From the NCBI GenBank assembly GCA_036365455.1, contig JAWQUS010000003.1, positions 1,446,001-1,510,000 on the forward strand: DNA of 64,000 bases, given 5' to 3'. The notes under the pieces are model-generated. The model was not told the DNA's origin. It searched no databases and saw nothing but the letters and a program-made list of their open reading frames with translations. The number at the start of each line of letters is the position of its first letter. Within the stretch, counting starts at the first letter, position 1. Origin of the DNA: Macrosoma leucophasiata (taxonomy: Eukaryota > Arthropoda > Insecta > Lepidoptera > Hedylidae). A program made the translations under genes and the position numbers. Of this stretch, positions 42,335 through 54,546 are shown piece after piece.

Positions 42335-42930
42335 GAAGGGAGGTAAATACCCCTCTATTTTACTTCCCCTCTACTTCTAACTTCAACAACCATCACTCCA
42401 ACAGTCATCTAGGCTGTATAATGACAGATTGTGGATTAAATGGTCCACCTTTAGCCGTCGCTAAACATACATAATATTAACTAAAGTTTAAAAGTTGTCA
42501 AGATATTCAGGAGAAGGCCTTTCTTTATAAAATATATCGAAGTCAAAACAGCAACCGTAATTATAATAAAGGCATAAACAAATGCATCAAAAACACAATG
42601 CAGGGTGGGCGACTGGGCGTACGTTGTGGTTACTCGTATGTCTCGTATGGGGTGGACCTTGGCACTGAAATGTCAAACCGGCCAGTCGACCGCTAGGGAT
42701 GTGCGGGCTATCGATAACTTTTTTTTTTTTGTGTCCCTAATTTCTAGAAATGTATTTCTTCTAGTCTTTTTTCTTTCAATCACATGCTGTTAGTTTGTTT
42801 ATTGTTCTGCTAAAATCTTTAATTTTCGTAGTTGTCAAACACAATCAAGGCGCTTGTACGCTCGGCTCTTGTGTAAATTTTACGTGTGTGCAGCCGGCGC
42901 GGCATTCATCGATTTATAAGACGTTGTTTT
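42335..42930. other. No gene recognised
   Basis: 42890-42925 shares a motif with 11830-11865 (see that entry). Confidence 0.3.
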
Positions 42931-43157
42931 TATGGCCTCGTAATAACTAACTCAGAGACATAACATCTCAGGGCAACCCAACAGCATTTCAACCTCTGGT
43001 TTTGGTGTAGATGTCTCTATAGACATCTACACAAAAACCAGAGGTTAAAATGCTAAGTTATGTGATGCTATGTTAAGTGATGATTGCAACTTATGTTGCA
43101 GTCATCACTTAACATATATGTGAACTTAATACTAGTTTGACTTCGGAACATAAAAAA
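42931..43157 (+). mobile_element. SINE family A with an inverted middle
   Basis: Plus orientation to 43016, minus orientation 43021-43090, plus again from 43095. This produces two hairpins: 42991-43016/43021-43046 (26-bp arms, one mismatch) and 43070-43090/43095-43115 (21-bp arms, one mismatch). Confidence 0.85.
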
Positions 43158-44231
43158 ATGACACTTTCATTTGAACAAGTGAAAGTGTTAAATGTCGATA
43201 ATATCGATATCACACAACAGCTGATCCGTCACGGGTCTAATGTGAAAAAAACCTGTCGGGCTACGGTGACCATTCTCAGGTAGGACCCTAAATAACGACC
43301 CCAAACACATGGTCGAGCTTCGGGGTTGTTTTACGGCCTTCTGGTGGTAATTATGTAAAAGGTGAACAATTAATTTGACGCAGGCACGAGGCCTGTGTTG
43401 ATGATTTTTTTTTCTGCCCCATTTATCGATTTTTTGGGTTCAGAGGTCGAAGAATAGAATTAACAGTTATTTAACGAGTTTTAGGTGTAGAAAATTATTT
43501 ATCGGTTAATTGTAGATATAAAGTAAAAAAGTATTATCTGTATTTATATTTTCCAGGGGTGCGTGTTTCTGTGTTTTGCTTCATTATAGGTACCTATTAG
43601 CGAGCCTTAGCAGCATTAAATAAGACTTATTTAGGTACTTTGAGTCTTTTAATTTGAATAAAACCCGACACGATACCTCAGGACTTTTAGTCATGTCAGG
43701 TCTAACTTCGACTGAGCCATCTTCGTATCTAATTTTAACGAAAAGTCAGATGTACTTAATTCATAAAATTCCTTAAATTGTTAAATGTTCCTAATACGAT
43801 TCTTACTCTAAAAATATTCCTATAACAATGATTGTTAATCTCACTCACCATAAAAATAGCGCTAATCATCGATGTGTAATATAATAATCGATAAATAAAA
43901 ACGGAAAATACCGGAAAATATCACAATGTAATGCCTATTCTAATGAAAATGATGAATGAGCGTTAGTCATCACTAGACACTCACTACTCGCGTACGTCGG
44001 GCTAGCTCGGCTACGTTCGAGTGTTCTCGGCGACTCGTAGGTACACTGACCTAGGACCTAGGTTAACGTGAATGTACTATGCAACGTTCATTTACCTAGA
44101 TGCATTTCCATGGGAATTTCAACGCGATGCTATATTTCGATAACTCACGCCAATTTTGAAATGTAGTTTAAACAGAAATAGGTAGGTAGATACCTAACGT
44201 AAAATTAGTTGGCTTAGGTTCAATTTTATTT
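43158..44231. other. No gene recognised
   Basis: 43155-43185 has a short hairpin (ACACTTTCATTTG/CAAGTGAAAGTGT). A CG-richer patch at 43970-44060 has no other signal. Confidence 0.35.
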
Positions 44232-44428
44232 TTTACTGGTAGTAGAGCTCCAGTGACGGAGCTCGCGGGTGGAGGCACCACCGCATTACCTAATATACTT
44301 GCCGCTAAATGGTAGTGTTCAGCACTATCGTGTTCTGGTTAGGTGGTAATGTACGGCCCTGTAATTTCCGGCACAGAGGCGTAACATCTTAGGCCTCAGG
44401 AGTGGTAACGCATCTGCATTTTGCATTT
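44232..44428 (+). mobile_element. SINE family A, 3'-truncated
   Basis: Clean 5' part to GCATCTGCATTTTGCA. Confidence 0.8.
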
Positions 44429-44614
44429 TTCGCTAGTTTAACATATAAATTCATACTGATGCTGTTAAAAACACGAATTATATGGATATCCATACTGAAT
44501 TAGTATGATGAATATTGCTGGTTTTGCTTTTACACGAGTATGTCTCGCATATCCATCTGCTTTTTATTTAAATTAATTTACTAAGGTGTATAAAGAGTAT
44601 CATATATTATATTC

Positions 44615-44922
44615 AACGTAACTTCACGTCTGTAATCCCCGAAGGGGTAAGCAGAGGTAATGCATGCATTCAAGCATACATGCAGACACCCACGATTCGC
44701 TGGTTACGTTTTGACCCATGTAACAGGTGGCGAGCCTGTTGATATCTCCGGGCACATAACCAAACTTCGAGGTACTGGGAAATTTCCAGAAAATGGAAAA
44801 ATATTAATAGAACCAGAGATAAAGGGCCTTACACCAGTATCTCTGATAACCTTCTACCCGGGAATCGAACCCAGGACCTCAGCGTAGTAGTAGTGGACTG
44901 CTACCACTAGGCTACCGAGGCA
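44615..44922 (-). mobile_element. tRNA-derived SINE family C
   Basis: Full length, AACGTAACTTCACGTCTG to GGCTACCGAGGCA. Confidence 0.88.
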
Positions 44923-44944
44923 GTTAAATATATTATATTTACTA

Positions 44945-45186
44945 CTAGCTGTTGCCCGCGGCTCCGGCTACGTCGCTATTCGCGTAACCTGTGGAAACTC
45001 ATCAAATCATCCCATGGCATCCCACAGGAACATTTATTCGGGATAAAAATTAACCTATGTGTTAATCCAACTTACCCTCTATGTGTGTGCCAGATTTCAT
45101 GAAAATAGGTTAAGCAGTTTTTGCGTGAGGAAGTAACAAACAAACAAACATAAAAAGCTTTCGCATTTATAATATTAGTAGGATTA
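44945..45186 (-). mobile_element. Helitron-like element
   Basis: CTAGCTGTTGCCCGCGGCTC at the left is the inverse of a 3' end with hairpin and CTAG. The right side runs to TTATAATATTAGTAGGATT. Confidence 0.7.
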
Positions 45187-45492
45187 TAATAATATAATGT
45201 AGATATAGCTTTTTAAATTAACAGGTTTTGTAGTAGCAACAATTAATGAGCATACATTATAATTATTTTATTAGCTTTTCGAGCTACACTAATTAAGATA
45301 AGACTTACGGATTATGCTACGAAACGACGGGTTGATTTTAAAAATCATTTTAGTTTATTATCCCTACGAGACATAAATAAGTAAAAATAGGTAATATTTC
45401 AATTAAGGTTTATTGAAATTTACAATTTTAATCTGGACTCTATCTTTAAAACTACTATGAAAGACTTCAACTGTCGATTCACTGACCATTTA

Positions 45493-45880
45493 TGCTGGTG
45501 GTAGAGCAGCGAAGCTCGTGAGCGTTGTTGAACTTGCCGCTAAATGGTAGTGTTCGGCATTTTTCCGACCAGGTGGTAATGTACGGTCCTGTCATAACCG
45601 GCACAGAGGCATAAGAGATTATACCTCAGAAGCAGGCAACTCATATACATTGAAAACTCTTACCCCCTTATTCATAAACGAATTTTACCTAAAGTGTTGC
45701 TAATCTCTCCTTTGCCTTTTTCTATCCTGCACATTTGACAATGCAACTGACAAAGACAAAGCATTTTATAGCTAAAACGTATCTAATGTACGCATAAAGG
45801 GTTTAGTTTTTATGACGACTAACTTATAAATGTGAATTGCATGCTCGTGTTTTCAGGTTTTCACAGTAAAAAAAACGCAA
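45493..45880 (+). mobile_element. SINE family A interrupted by MITE P
   Basis: 5' part 45493-45660, MITE, then the 3' part (TGTGAATTGCATGCTCGTG) to ~45880. A second, 5'-truncated family A copy follows at 45888-46010. Confidence 0.65.
45660..45805. mobile_element. MITE family P copy 2
   Basis: Element 45663-45801, starting CCCCCTTATTCATAAACG; the right end is decayed (CGCATAAAGGG). Confidence 0.75.
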
Positions 45881-45887
45881 TAATATT

Positions 45888-46010
45888 CACAGAGACATAA
45901 CAACTTAGGTCTCAGGGGTGACAACGCATCTGTATTTTGACCTCTGGTTTTCGTGTACATGTCTATAGACTGCTGCTTATTGGCTACCTTCCTTGCATAA
46001 AAAAAAAACG
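45888..46010 (+). mobile_element. SINE family A, 3' part
   Basis: CACAGAGACATAACAACTTA to CCTTGCATAAAAAAAAAA. Confidence 0.75.
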
Positions 46011-46015
46011 TGGTA

Positions 46016-46341
46016 ATACAGTCGATAGGAGTTTTGGCGGGAACCTTGAAAGAGGCGTGTGGTGCTCTTATTTTATTTCATTTTCTTAGTGTATTTCTGA
46101 GTTATATTAAATAAAGTTGGTGGTATTTTGTTTGATATAGGCTTATTACAGTGCCCGTGTATAGTGAATTAAAATAACAGTGCGAAATTACTGACTGTGA
46201 CTCTGACTGACTGACTTGTAATTGACCGACTGACACTTACTTTTACGCTGCTTGCGAATACGAAATATCATTTTACTTGACACTGGCAATATGCGTAATA
46301 GCGATGCCAATATATTTAAAAAAAAAAAAATACGGTCGATA
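46016..46341 (+). mobile_element. SINE-like family B, copy 4, with 12-bp TSD
   Basis: Element 46028-46329 in sense orientation: GGAGTTTTGGCGGGAACC at the 5' end, ...GCGATGCCAATATATTT and an A-run at the 3' end. Duplication ATACAGTCGATA (46016-46027) and ATACGGTCGATA (46330-46341). Confidence 0.88.
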
Positions 46342-46679
46342 AATGTCGATAAGCTCACCCCTATTTCCTATAAAGAATTACATGAACCGTAGCATGTGGG
46401 TCGTGGGGTCTGGCTTGTCTCTCTATGGAGAAACACAGTTGTACAGTTTTGTTAGCTTGTTGTTACCGTGAGTTTGCATTGATGAAACATTCACATAAAA
46501 ACATGTTAAAATGATAGGTTTGACGGCAGTGCGAACGCTAGCACATAACAAGACATTCATCGCAATACATACTTTATGCGACGAGTTGCGAAACATAATC
46601 ATGTTTAATGTTTTTAGTGCAAACTAGGGGTTAGTTTAAATCGGTTGTTGATAAATAATCTAATACTTCAACAAATTCA

Positions 46680-47025
46680 AATCATTTATTTTAAATTGGT
46701 CTACAAGGACACTTTTGCATTGTCGTGTTATAAGCTACCTAGAGTGAATGACCTATAATAATAATCCAATAGGTATTAATAAATACCAATTTAATAATAA
46801 TATTTAACTGATACGTGAATCATCAAATTTTTCAATTCCTTCATAGAAGAAAAAGAAAAATCTGTTCGTCATAATCATAGTCATTCACTAAGCAGAGTTC
46901 CAAGTGCAGGCACTACTGAGAAGAACTCCGCTACCCAACAAACTCAGCGTGTTGCTCTTTTGTCAAAACCTTAGATTTAATACAAATATTATTACATAGA
47001 ATAAAGATAATGTGAACGTCCATGG
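46680..47025 (-). mobile_element. LINE 3' end, family H, copy 3
   Basis: Inverse of 6590-6935 with insertions and losses: CACTAAGCAGAGTTCCAAGT and GATAATGTGAACGTCCATGG. Confidence 0.6.
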
Positions 47026-47127
47026 CATATAAATATTTGCCTATAAATACATACGCAAATACCTATCAACAGCTTAATATCGTGATAGAATATAACACCC
47101 GCAAATCACAACTAATACTACGAAACT

Positions 47128-47700
47128 ATCTCAGTAGTCTAGTGATAGTTGTCACTGTTGCTACGCTGGAGTCTTGGGTTCGATTTCCCGGGTCGGGGGG
47201 CAAGTTTGATTGGATTTTTTCCATCTTTCGGACGATTCCTAGTGCCACTCTCTCGCCCAGACCCAAGCATCACTCGCGTGATTGTTATTTCGGTTACCAC
47301 CAATTGAAGTCTGGAGCGTAAGTTGCGTCGCCCCTAGTCGCATATGTCTTATGTGTTCCCCCACGCTCTAAGCCGAGGATCGGACCCGCTGAAATTACGC
47401 AACTACCTAAGGGAGACCTTAGGTGGTTGCGTAAGTCCAGGGAGATCTTAGGTAGTTGCGTAAATTTATTTAGGCTGACAGCGTGCGCACTCCTATTTCT
47501 CGGCGAAGTAGACTAGTGTCGTCATGTCGTCTCGGGATGAGTCCTACGCCAGTCCAGAATAAATGCGACTTTCGATGGTAATGTGCCCGCAGATGTCAAT
47601 CGGGCTATCTATCTACGTGGACAAAATGCATGCATGCTATACGCATGCGTTTACCTCTGCCTACCACTTTTTGGATTACAGGCGTGATGTTACGTATTTA
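47128..47700 (+). mobile_element. tRNA-like SINE, broken copy related to family C
   Basis: CTCAGTAGTCTAGTGATAG and TGGGTTCGATTTCCCGG head (47128-47200); the family C 3' end at 47570-47698. Between them lie foreign sequence and a hairpin set at 47395-47463 (TTACGCAACTACCTAA and two inverse copies). Confidence 0.6.
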
Positions 47701-48109
47701 AGGATACGAATATAAAAACAAAAATTGCGCTTAATGATGCGGTCCACACCTACGTACCACGAAAGGACTTTTTTAAGGGGAAAGCCACCCCATAAGGAAG
47801 ATATGCCATAATCACCACGCTTGGCATGAGGCTTGGCATTTGCAGAGGCGGTAGTTTTATTGCAGGACGCTGCTGCTTATATTGCGTTATTGCACTTACT
47901 ACCGCCACATTGGATAAGTCCTAGATTTAGTTAGTAGTGAGTCAAGACTGCACTAGTGGAAGAATTTCCTTCCAGTAGAGTAAAGGCGGTGGGATCGTCC
48001 TGTCCGACCGCCAGTGCTATGCCTAGACGTACCTAGGTAATTAATTTTATATTAAAAGGATATTGTTAACTACTCTCCCACGAGGACGAAGGAGACAGAT
48101 TTTTTTTAA
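47701..48109. other. Unassigned, possible repeat
   Basis: 47790-47990 (GGAAGATATGCCATAATCAC) weakly recalls 9490-9560. No ORF of note. Confidence 0.3.
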
Positions 48110-48399
48110 ACGTAACTTCACGTCTATATTCCCCGAAGGGGTAGGCAGAGTTAAATGCTTGCATTCAAGCATACATGCAAACACCCACGATTCGCCGGTT
48201 GCATGTGGCGAGTCTGTTGTCATCTCCGAGCACATAACCAAACTTCGAGGTACTGGGAGATTTCCAGAAAATGTTAAAATCCCAGTAGAACCAGAGATAA
48301 AGGACTTTACACCATTATCTCTGATAACCCCTACCCGGGAATCGAACCCAGGACCTCAGCGTAGTAGTAGTGGCCTGCTACCACTAGGCTACCGAGGCA
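48110..48399 (-). mobile_element. tRNA-derived SINE family C
   Basis: Near full length with a short internal loss at the GTTACGTTTTG block. Confidence 0.85.
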
Positions 48400-49439
48400 G
48401 TTATTTTTTTTTAATTTCAAACAATTCTATCTTTTTTATAAGTACCCAAAATAATGTATTAACCGTGCTATAACCCCTAACTTCCTTCATAAATAAGTTT
48501 CAGGCGGCCCATAAATTGTACACTATGTGGTATAGGTTAGAATTCCTAGCCGATAAACAAGAATGGCGTGAAAGTGCGGCCATGACCGAGAGTAATGACC
48601 TGTGGTGTGCGCCGGCGCATCTATGTTGGCCTAGGTTAGTTTGGTGACGTGGAACCGCTCTAACATTAGAACGCAGGGCTGCCAGTGCTAAAATAACTGA
48701 GGTTTTTATTACTTTTTTAAATATAGGTATGCTGCCTGTACGTTAGTAGTGTTTTATTTTTTTTAATAATTCGGACAGTCTTAGACAATTGAGTTTTTTT
48801 ACACATTTTTGGAAAAAGCTGCCGGTGAATAAAATACATTTTATAAATTTTGCGATTTTGTTACGAACGTGCATTTTTTAATAAAAAGGCTGTTTTTGCT
48901 TAAAAAAACAGAGTTTTTCTTTAATAAAATGTACAGTAGTGTAGTTAGAATACAGTTATAGTAAAAATATAGTTAAATGTGATCGTTTGATGATAATCTC
49001 TGTTTGAACAGAAAATGCTTGTTAGACTTTTTGATTCTAATGCGTTTGGCAACGTAACAGAAAATAATTTGAATATTATTATTTTGTTCAAAAGTTTTCA
49101 CAGTTAAACTTTTATAATAGCATGGAGAAGAGGAATTTAGACAATGAGTTGTAATAAGATTAGGATAAGAATTATATATATAATGTTTTATACCCAAATG
49201 CTCACAAATTACTAACAAAAAATTGTTACTCCATACAAAACTAAAAATATTATGAATAAAAACTATTTTCTTAATACAAGACTTAAAACCCTTTTTCATA
49301 TAATAATGAACTTATGTAATTTTTAATCAATTCATATCAGTGTAAATAAGAAAATCTTTTTTATAATGTTCAGAATAAAAAAATGTAATTCCTTTTTCCT
49401 ATCGAACCCATAATTGGCAACCCTAGAAATTAAGAAAAT
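48400..49439. other. AT-rich DNA, no gene recognised
   Basis: The minus frame at 48973-49299 (108 codons) is AT-driven, rich in Asn, Lys, Ile and Phe, with no motif. Confidence 0.35.
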
Positions 49440-49980
49440 TCAATTATAGAACTTACAGATTTCCGGATCAGCCGCGATGACGTCACACGTGCACCGCCAA
49501 AAAGTCCACTGGATTAGTTGAATCGAATTTCGAATAAGAAAATAAGGCGCGGACTGAGGAGGTTTTATGGGGTATGGGTTATGGGGTGTGGACGCGGCGT
49601 GCGGGACGAGCTCTCGGGCTCCACTGCGCATGCGCATGGCCGTCGCCAGAGAAATTACGTCAGCAGGCCGCCGCGCGCGCACCCCTTTCTTTTTTTCTGT
49701 AATTAATTTCTTGCAAGATTTTGGCGGAGTATTTTTTTTTGCTGCGTGTTTTAGGTTATGAATGTTGGGTAACCCAGTGTCTGTTATTAATTAAAAAAAA
49801 GGATATTTTGAAATTCGGTCCTGTTCCCACGTGTACGTATTACGCACGATTACACCTGTAGTTTTTCATTTTTAAATGTAGCTTTAAATTTAAATACGAA
49901 AGGAGCCCACTAAGAATCTTCTAAGAGCAAAAATTCTAATACATTTTTCATATTTCAAAATGGACGCCGCCTTTCCCGCC
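49440..49980 (-). promoter_or_regulatory. Candidate CpG-rich promoter
   Basis: Contains TGACGTCA (CRE, 49478-49485) directly followed by CACGTG (E-box, 49486-49491), the NRF1-like palindrome TGCGCATGCGCA (49625-49636) and TTTCCCGCC (E2F-like, 49972-49980). On the minus strand a strong donor-like ATCT/GTAAGT sits at 49457/49456, as expected for a short first exon transcribed leftward. CpG density is far above the flanks. No coding exon of the putative gene is recognised in the window, so the direction is an inference. Confidence 0.4.
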
Positions 49981-51084
49981 AGCAGACGATCCCGGTTACC
50001 TGCGCCTGCGCTCACGCAAACATGCGTACGCACCCACACAGGCGCGATGCGGGAGACGTGACGCAGACACGCTCCTAATGCTGCTGCGGGTTGAGAGAAG
50101 AATGTTGTGCAGGTGTTTTTAAATCAGAAACTTTTATATTAGTGAGAGTGACCTAGCGATAGGATATAAAATAACTTTAATATAATATAATTGAATAAGG
50201 AGGTTAGTTTCTATATCTTGAAAGTTGTTCAAAAGCAAGAACATCATAAAAGTACTGTTTTTTCACTTTGTTATTATAGGTATAACCCATGATTTAAATG
50301 TGATCTCACGCGAGTTAGGGAAGACTACTTAAACGCTAGTTACAATACCGGATAATGGCATTAAGGTAAATAAATGCTTATTCTTTCTTTCTATCCACGT
50401 CGGTCGATAATTATGTACCTATCTTGACACTTAAATTTTATCGAATTAGCGATATATTTTACCGCTCCTGTAAGTAAGTAGGTAGTAATAGGATTTTTAA
50501 AAAGGTCAAATTTTCACGTACAACCTTATCCCTGTATCCTGCGAACTAAGAAAGTATAAATAAAACATAACTAACGCTCACATAGCCGAGTTAGGGACGT
50601 TGCCCGACGCCGCTGTATGTGTGCACGCCTTTATTATGTCCGATCACGTAACGCGCGCTATGTGTGAGTGACTAAGTACACACGCACACATGTATGTTGA
50701 CCTTAGTCAGACTGTAGAGTGATATTTTCGAAAATGTCTTTTAGCAACGGGTTTTCATAGAAATTCTACTGACAGAGCTACAGAGAAGACTTGATGACGT
50801 AAGTGTTATCTATCACCTGTAGAGGCTGCTGAATCTGTTTTAACCCATTCCCTTGTAAATACAATAGCTTAAACAATGCAAATGCTCACATTTGATTCAT
50901 GAGACTGGGAATCTGTTAATTTAGGTTCCTGTAAATATTGGTCACTAAGCTGAACATCTTTCACCTCATCAGCAGCAATATACCATCGAAGTAGTTTCTG
51001 GTGATCCAAAAACCATTAAAAGAGACCCTGTGGGTCCGAACCTCGGCTTAGGGCATTACGGAGGGACACATAAGACATATGCTA
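49981..51084. other. No gene recognised
   Basis: CpG-rich to about 50100, then AT-rich. 50575-50690 has an inverted pair GCTCACATAGC/GCTATGTGTGAG. 51015-51085 resembles the inverse of 47325-47385. Confidence 0.35.
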
Positions 51085-51520
51085 TTAGGGACTTACTGAG
51101 AGGCTCGAACATCTGAGCCTGCGCAGAGACATTGGGAGTCTTTGCGTGATTGTACTGTCTCTACAATGGTGAGTGCTCTGCTGAACTGTTTGACATGGTG
51201 CTACCGTCTCTTTTTCTACACCGTACTACCCGTCAAAGAGAGAAGTTCCACCCTCACCGACTGGACACCTGGAAATTACTCAACGGTACGGTTTTCCCGT
51301 TCGTTCCTGACCAGAACGTGTTAATTGTGGAATGAACTTCCCACTGGGGTGTTCCCTAGGTGCTACATATGGGGTTCTTCAAAAAAATGGCTTCAAAAGA
51401 GTTCTTCAGGGCTGGCAGTGCGTTGGCAACTCCCCTGGTGTTGCAAATGTTTATAGGCGACGTTGACCACTTTCTATTAGGTGGCCCGTTTGCTTGTCTG
51501 TCAACCTTTAGACTTAAAAC
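51085..51520 (+). pseudogene. Jockey-type LINE 3' fragment
   Basis: C-terminal ORF2 pieces in shifting frames: RLEHLSLRRDIGSLCV, YNGECSAELFDMV, HRTTRQREKFHPHRLDTW, then the 3' UTR AGGTGGCCCGTTTGCTTGTC. Same family as 15166-16499, here in plus orientation, many frame breaks. Confidence 0.82.
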
Positions 51521-51936
51521 AAGATGCGGTGCTACTTCCACTCTAGTCATCGGTTGGTGATAACCGGTAACGACCACGGGATCGTGCTAGGGTCGGGGCT
51601 GGGGGCGGGCAGAACCCGACGTGAGCATTTCCGCAATGGCTAACGTGGTCTCATCGTCCGGGTCTTTTAGGACGTGTCTTGGACGTCTCCTTTTGGTGCG
51701 ATCAAAAGGAGTGTAGATCGCGGGATTAAAGCTAGTGACTTTTTTCTTCCGTCCTGGAAAAAATCGCCAAATGATTCGGAATTTCATTTCAATTAAACTC
51801 TTCTGGTAAGGGGCTGTTAGAGTGAACCCCCATTAATGTTGTAGCATGGAACTCCCAATGCACATTGGCTTATCGATAATCTCACAAATTGAAAAGAAAA
51901 GAAAATTCTTCCATCAGTAGGCGGTGGCGTCTCTAA
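51521..51936. other. Unassigned; possible TE coding remnant
   Basis: On the minus strand an open stretch of 66 codons (51587-51787) is basic and ends in Pro-rich sequence; no family assigned. Confidence 0.3.
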
Positions 51937-52045
51937 GGGTGAGATTCACAGACTGCACTACGACTTTATTTTGCGCAAAGTACGCTTAGAACTGTCAAAA
52001 CTCATCAAAAGTAAAGTCGTAGTGCGGTCTGTGAATCTCACTTAA
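51934..52045. mobile_element. MITE family R copy 3
   Basis: Element 51937-52042: GGGTGAGATTCACAGACTGC and the inverse GCGGTCTGTGAATCTCACT; TAA on both sides. Confidence 0.85.
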
Positions 52046-52168
52046 AGTTATTGTAACATTTCACATCCTTCTCCAACTTAAAGAAAGAGAGTTGTTAAAG
52101 TTAAGAGAGGGATGTGAAATGTTACAATAACTTTATCAAATACATTATCTTGGTGCAACCCAGGCTAA
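52046..52168. mobile_element. MITE with TGGGTTGCACCA end, copy 2 (left end lost)
   Basis: Inner sequence AAAGTTATTGTAACATTTC and the right TIR TGGTGCAACCCAGGCTAAG; the left TIR is absent, replaced by MITE R. Confidence 0.75.
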
Positions 52169-52566
52169 GTCTCGTCGACAGCGGAATTATGCCTTGTTAA
52201 CTTTGTTAACATAAATAAACAGTTCTGATGAGGTCTTTAGCAAAGTTTTAAAGAATAACGTGAGAGAAAAAAATATCTTAAGTAAAATCGGCTTCTAAAC
52301 AGGACCTGTGATGGAATAAATAGAGGCGCATTACTAGTCTTTTTATTACTACGCACAGACGTCATGTTTAACGTCGAATTGTCCTAAAGTCGAGGTTTTT
52401 CCAGCATTATAAATCTTTGCAGTTCTCGTGTAACGCGTAAATCATATAAAAAATCATTAAAGTTCACGTCGGTGTGACAGTCAGCTCCAGCGTCCCAGTG
52501 TGCGTCCGTGGACCAAGTTCACGGGCGAGTCTCGACACTGTTTTATGTAAATGGCGCTGTAATTAC

Positions 52567-53400
52567 GTGAGACAGTGCGCTGAAATAAAACTGCGGTGAG
52601 CGTGTTTCGGCCTAACAGTGTTTATGGGCAGCGCAACCACGGAAGCTGGACTCTTGCTATAAACGCCGCTGAATGAATCCAACGCTGGACTCTTGCTTTA
52701 AAGGTTGCATTACGCTTGACAGCAAGAAATTAATGAGGTTACTTAACTACCTAGAAAAACAAAAATGCTGGAGGAAATGTTCTTCTCCGTTCCATTGGAG
52801 GGTTTTTGGGGCGCTGTGGCAGTGCGACTTTAATTGGACTTGTAATTGCATAAAACTAAGGAAAGTCCTAATCGGAGCTATTTTAAAAAAATATATATTT
52901 AACTTATTCTTTTTTGAAATGGCCATGTTGGTACTTACGTGAGCCAGTGCGCTGAAATAGAAGTGCTGTGAGCATGTTCAGACCTAATAGTGTTTATGGG
53001 CAGCGCGACCACGGAATTTCTTGCTATAAATGCCACTGAATCAATAAAACGCTGGTCACTGGTAGTAGAGATCCAGTGCAGGAGCTCGAGGGTGTAGGCA
53101 CCACCGCGTTATCTAATCTATCTGCCGCCAAATGGCAGTGTTCAGCACTATCGTGTTCCGGTTAGATGGTAATGTATGAGCCCGTAATAACTCACAGAGA
53201 CATAAGTGGCAACGCATCTGCATTTTGACCTTTGGTTTTTTGTAAATGTCTGTAGGCTGCAGTCATCACTTAACATACATGTGAACTGCATGCTTGTTTG
53301 CCACCTTGGTAACATAAAAAAAAACTTGCTATACTAGGAACGCTGCATAAGACGCTGGACAGCAATAAATCTATAAGGTATCTGACAAGAAGAATAAAAT
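52567..53400 (+). repeat. Diverged tandem duplication (~369 bp), second copy hit by SINE A
   Basis: 52567-52690 (ACGTGAGACAGTGCGCTGAA, GTGTTTATGGGCAGCGC) matches 52936-53055, and 52690-52765 matches 53328-53400 (ACGCTGGACAGCAATAAAT). Family A (53056-53320) interrupts the second unit. The 52430-52560 flank is GC-richer with no assigned role. Confidence 0.65.
53056..53320 (+). mobile_element. SINE family A
   Basis: TCACTGGTAGTAGAGATCC to CTTGGTAACATAAAAAAAAA. Confidence 0.85.
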
Positions 53401-53529
53401 ACTGGAGACAATAATAGTTCTTCTTTCAGTTTCTAAATGAACCTATGCCGGATGCCACACATCTTACGTTTTAATGGGGCAAATTCTGGCTTGCACAAGC
53501 TATCAATGACTATGTGTCGTTTTTTATTT

Positions 53530-53705
53530 ACCTACGAGCTGTACCCTGCGCGCGTTGCTACGCTAACTAAGAAATGTCAGTGGCGCCATCTGTCGAATTT
53601 GCCAACGCAGAAAGCTTCGTGGGCTCATGCACAACAAATATGCTAAAGATTATTACATGATCAAAAACGTAGTTTACGATTCTGTAAAGAACATACAGAC
53701 AAACA
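53530..53705 (-). mobile_element. Helitron-like element, family N copy 2
   Basis: GAGCTGTACCCTGCGCGCGT and GGCGCCATCTGTCGAATTTG, as at 36000-36235. Confidence 0.55.
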
Positions 53706-53905
53706 TTCATACCAACTATACCTACTAATATTATAAATGCGAAAGTAACTCTGTCTGTCTGTCTGTTACCTTTTCACGTCCAAACGACTGAACCGATTTT
53801 AATGAAATATGGTACAGAGATAGAGCTGACTTTGAGAAAGAACATATGCTACTTAGTTATCTATAAAACGACATCCACGCGGGCGAAGCCGCGGGCAACA
53901 GCTAG
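53706..53905 (+). mobile_element. Helitron-like 3' end
   Basis: Ends CGCGGGCGAAGCCGCGGGC then AACAGCTAG/T: a near-perfect GC hairpin followed by CTAG. CTGTCTGTCTGTCTG microsatellite inside. Confidence 0.7.
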
Positions 53906-54008
53906 TTTTTATATAAGTAGGTATAAAGATTTTACCCTTATACCTATGTAGAAACAAATACCTTTATAGCTGTGTCAGGTCATCTACAGACAAACGGACG
54001 TTTGTATA

Positions 54009-54130
54009 ATAATGGCAACCCTTGATACTTCCCACTGCTGGGCACGAGTCTCTCCCCTTTTTGGGGGGAGGCCTGGAGCTTACTGCACCACGCTGCTTCA
54101 ATGTGGGTTGGTAGAGATACGGCTACGCCC
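54009..54130 (-). mobile_element. SINE family E, 3' part
   Basis: AATAATGGCAACCCTTGATA to GGTTGGTAGAGATACGG. Confidence 0.7.
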
Positions 54131-54238
54131 TATTCGAATGGTTTAACTCCCATTGTTTGTTTGACTGCACTACCAGAAGAATCCTTCGCCACTAAAGGGC
54201 GATTGGGTCGTCACGTCCCGACCTTCAGCTTATAATTG

Positions 54239-54546
54239 ACGTTACTTGACGCCTGTAATCCGTGAAGGGGTAGGCAGAGGTAAATACATGCATTCAAGCA
54301 TACATGCAAACACCCACGATTCGCCGGTTACGTTTTGCCCCATTTAACAGGTGGCGAGCCTGTTGACATCTCTGGGCACATTACTAAACTTCGGGTACTG
54401 GAAAATTTCCAGCAAAATGGATAAAATCCAATAGAACCAGAGATAAAGGACTTTACACCATTATCTCTGATAGCCCCCTACCCGGGAATCGAACCTAGGA
54501 CCTCAGCGTAGTAGTAGTGGCCTGCTACCACTAGGCTACTGAGACA
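54239..54546 (-). mobile_element. tRNA-derived SINE family C
   Basis: Full length, ending CCACTAGGCTACTGAGACA. Confidence 0.85.

Noticed and set aside
48973..49299. 108-codon minus ORF
   Set aside because: Composition follows AT-rich background (Asn, Lys, Ile, Phe) and no motif is seen.
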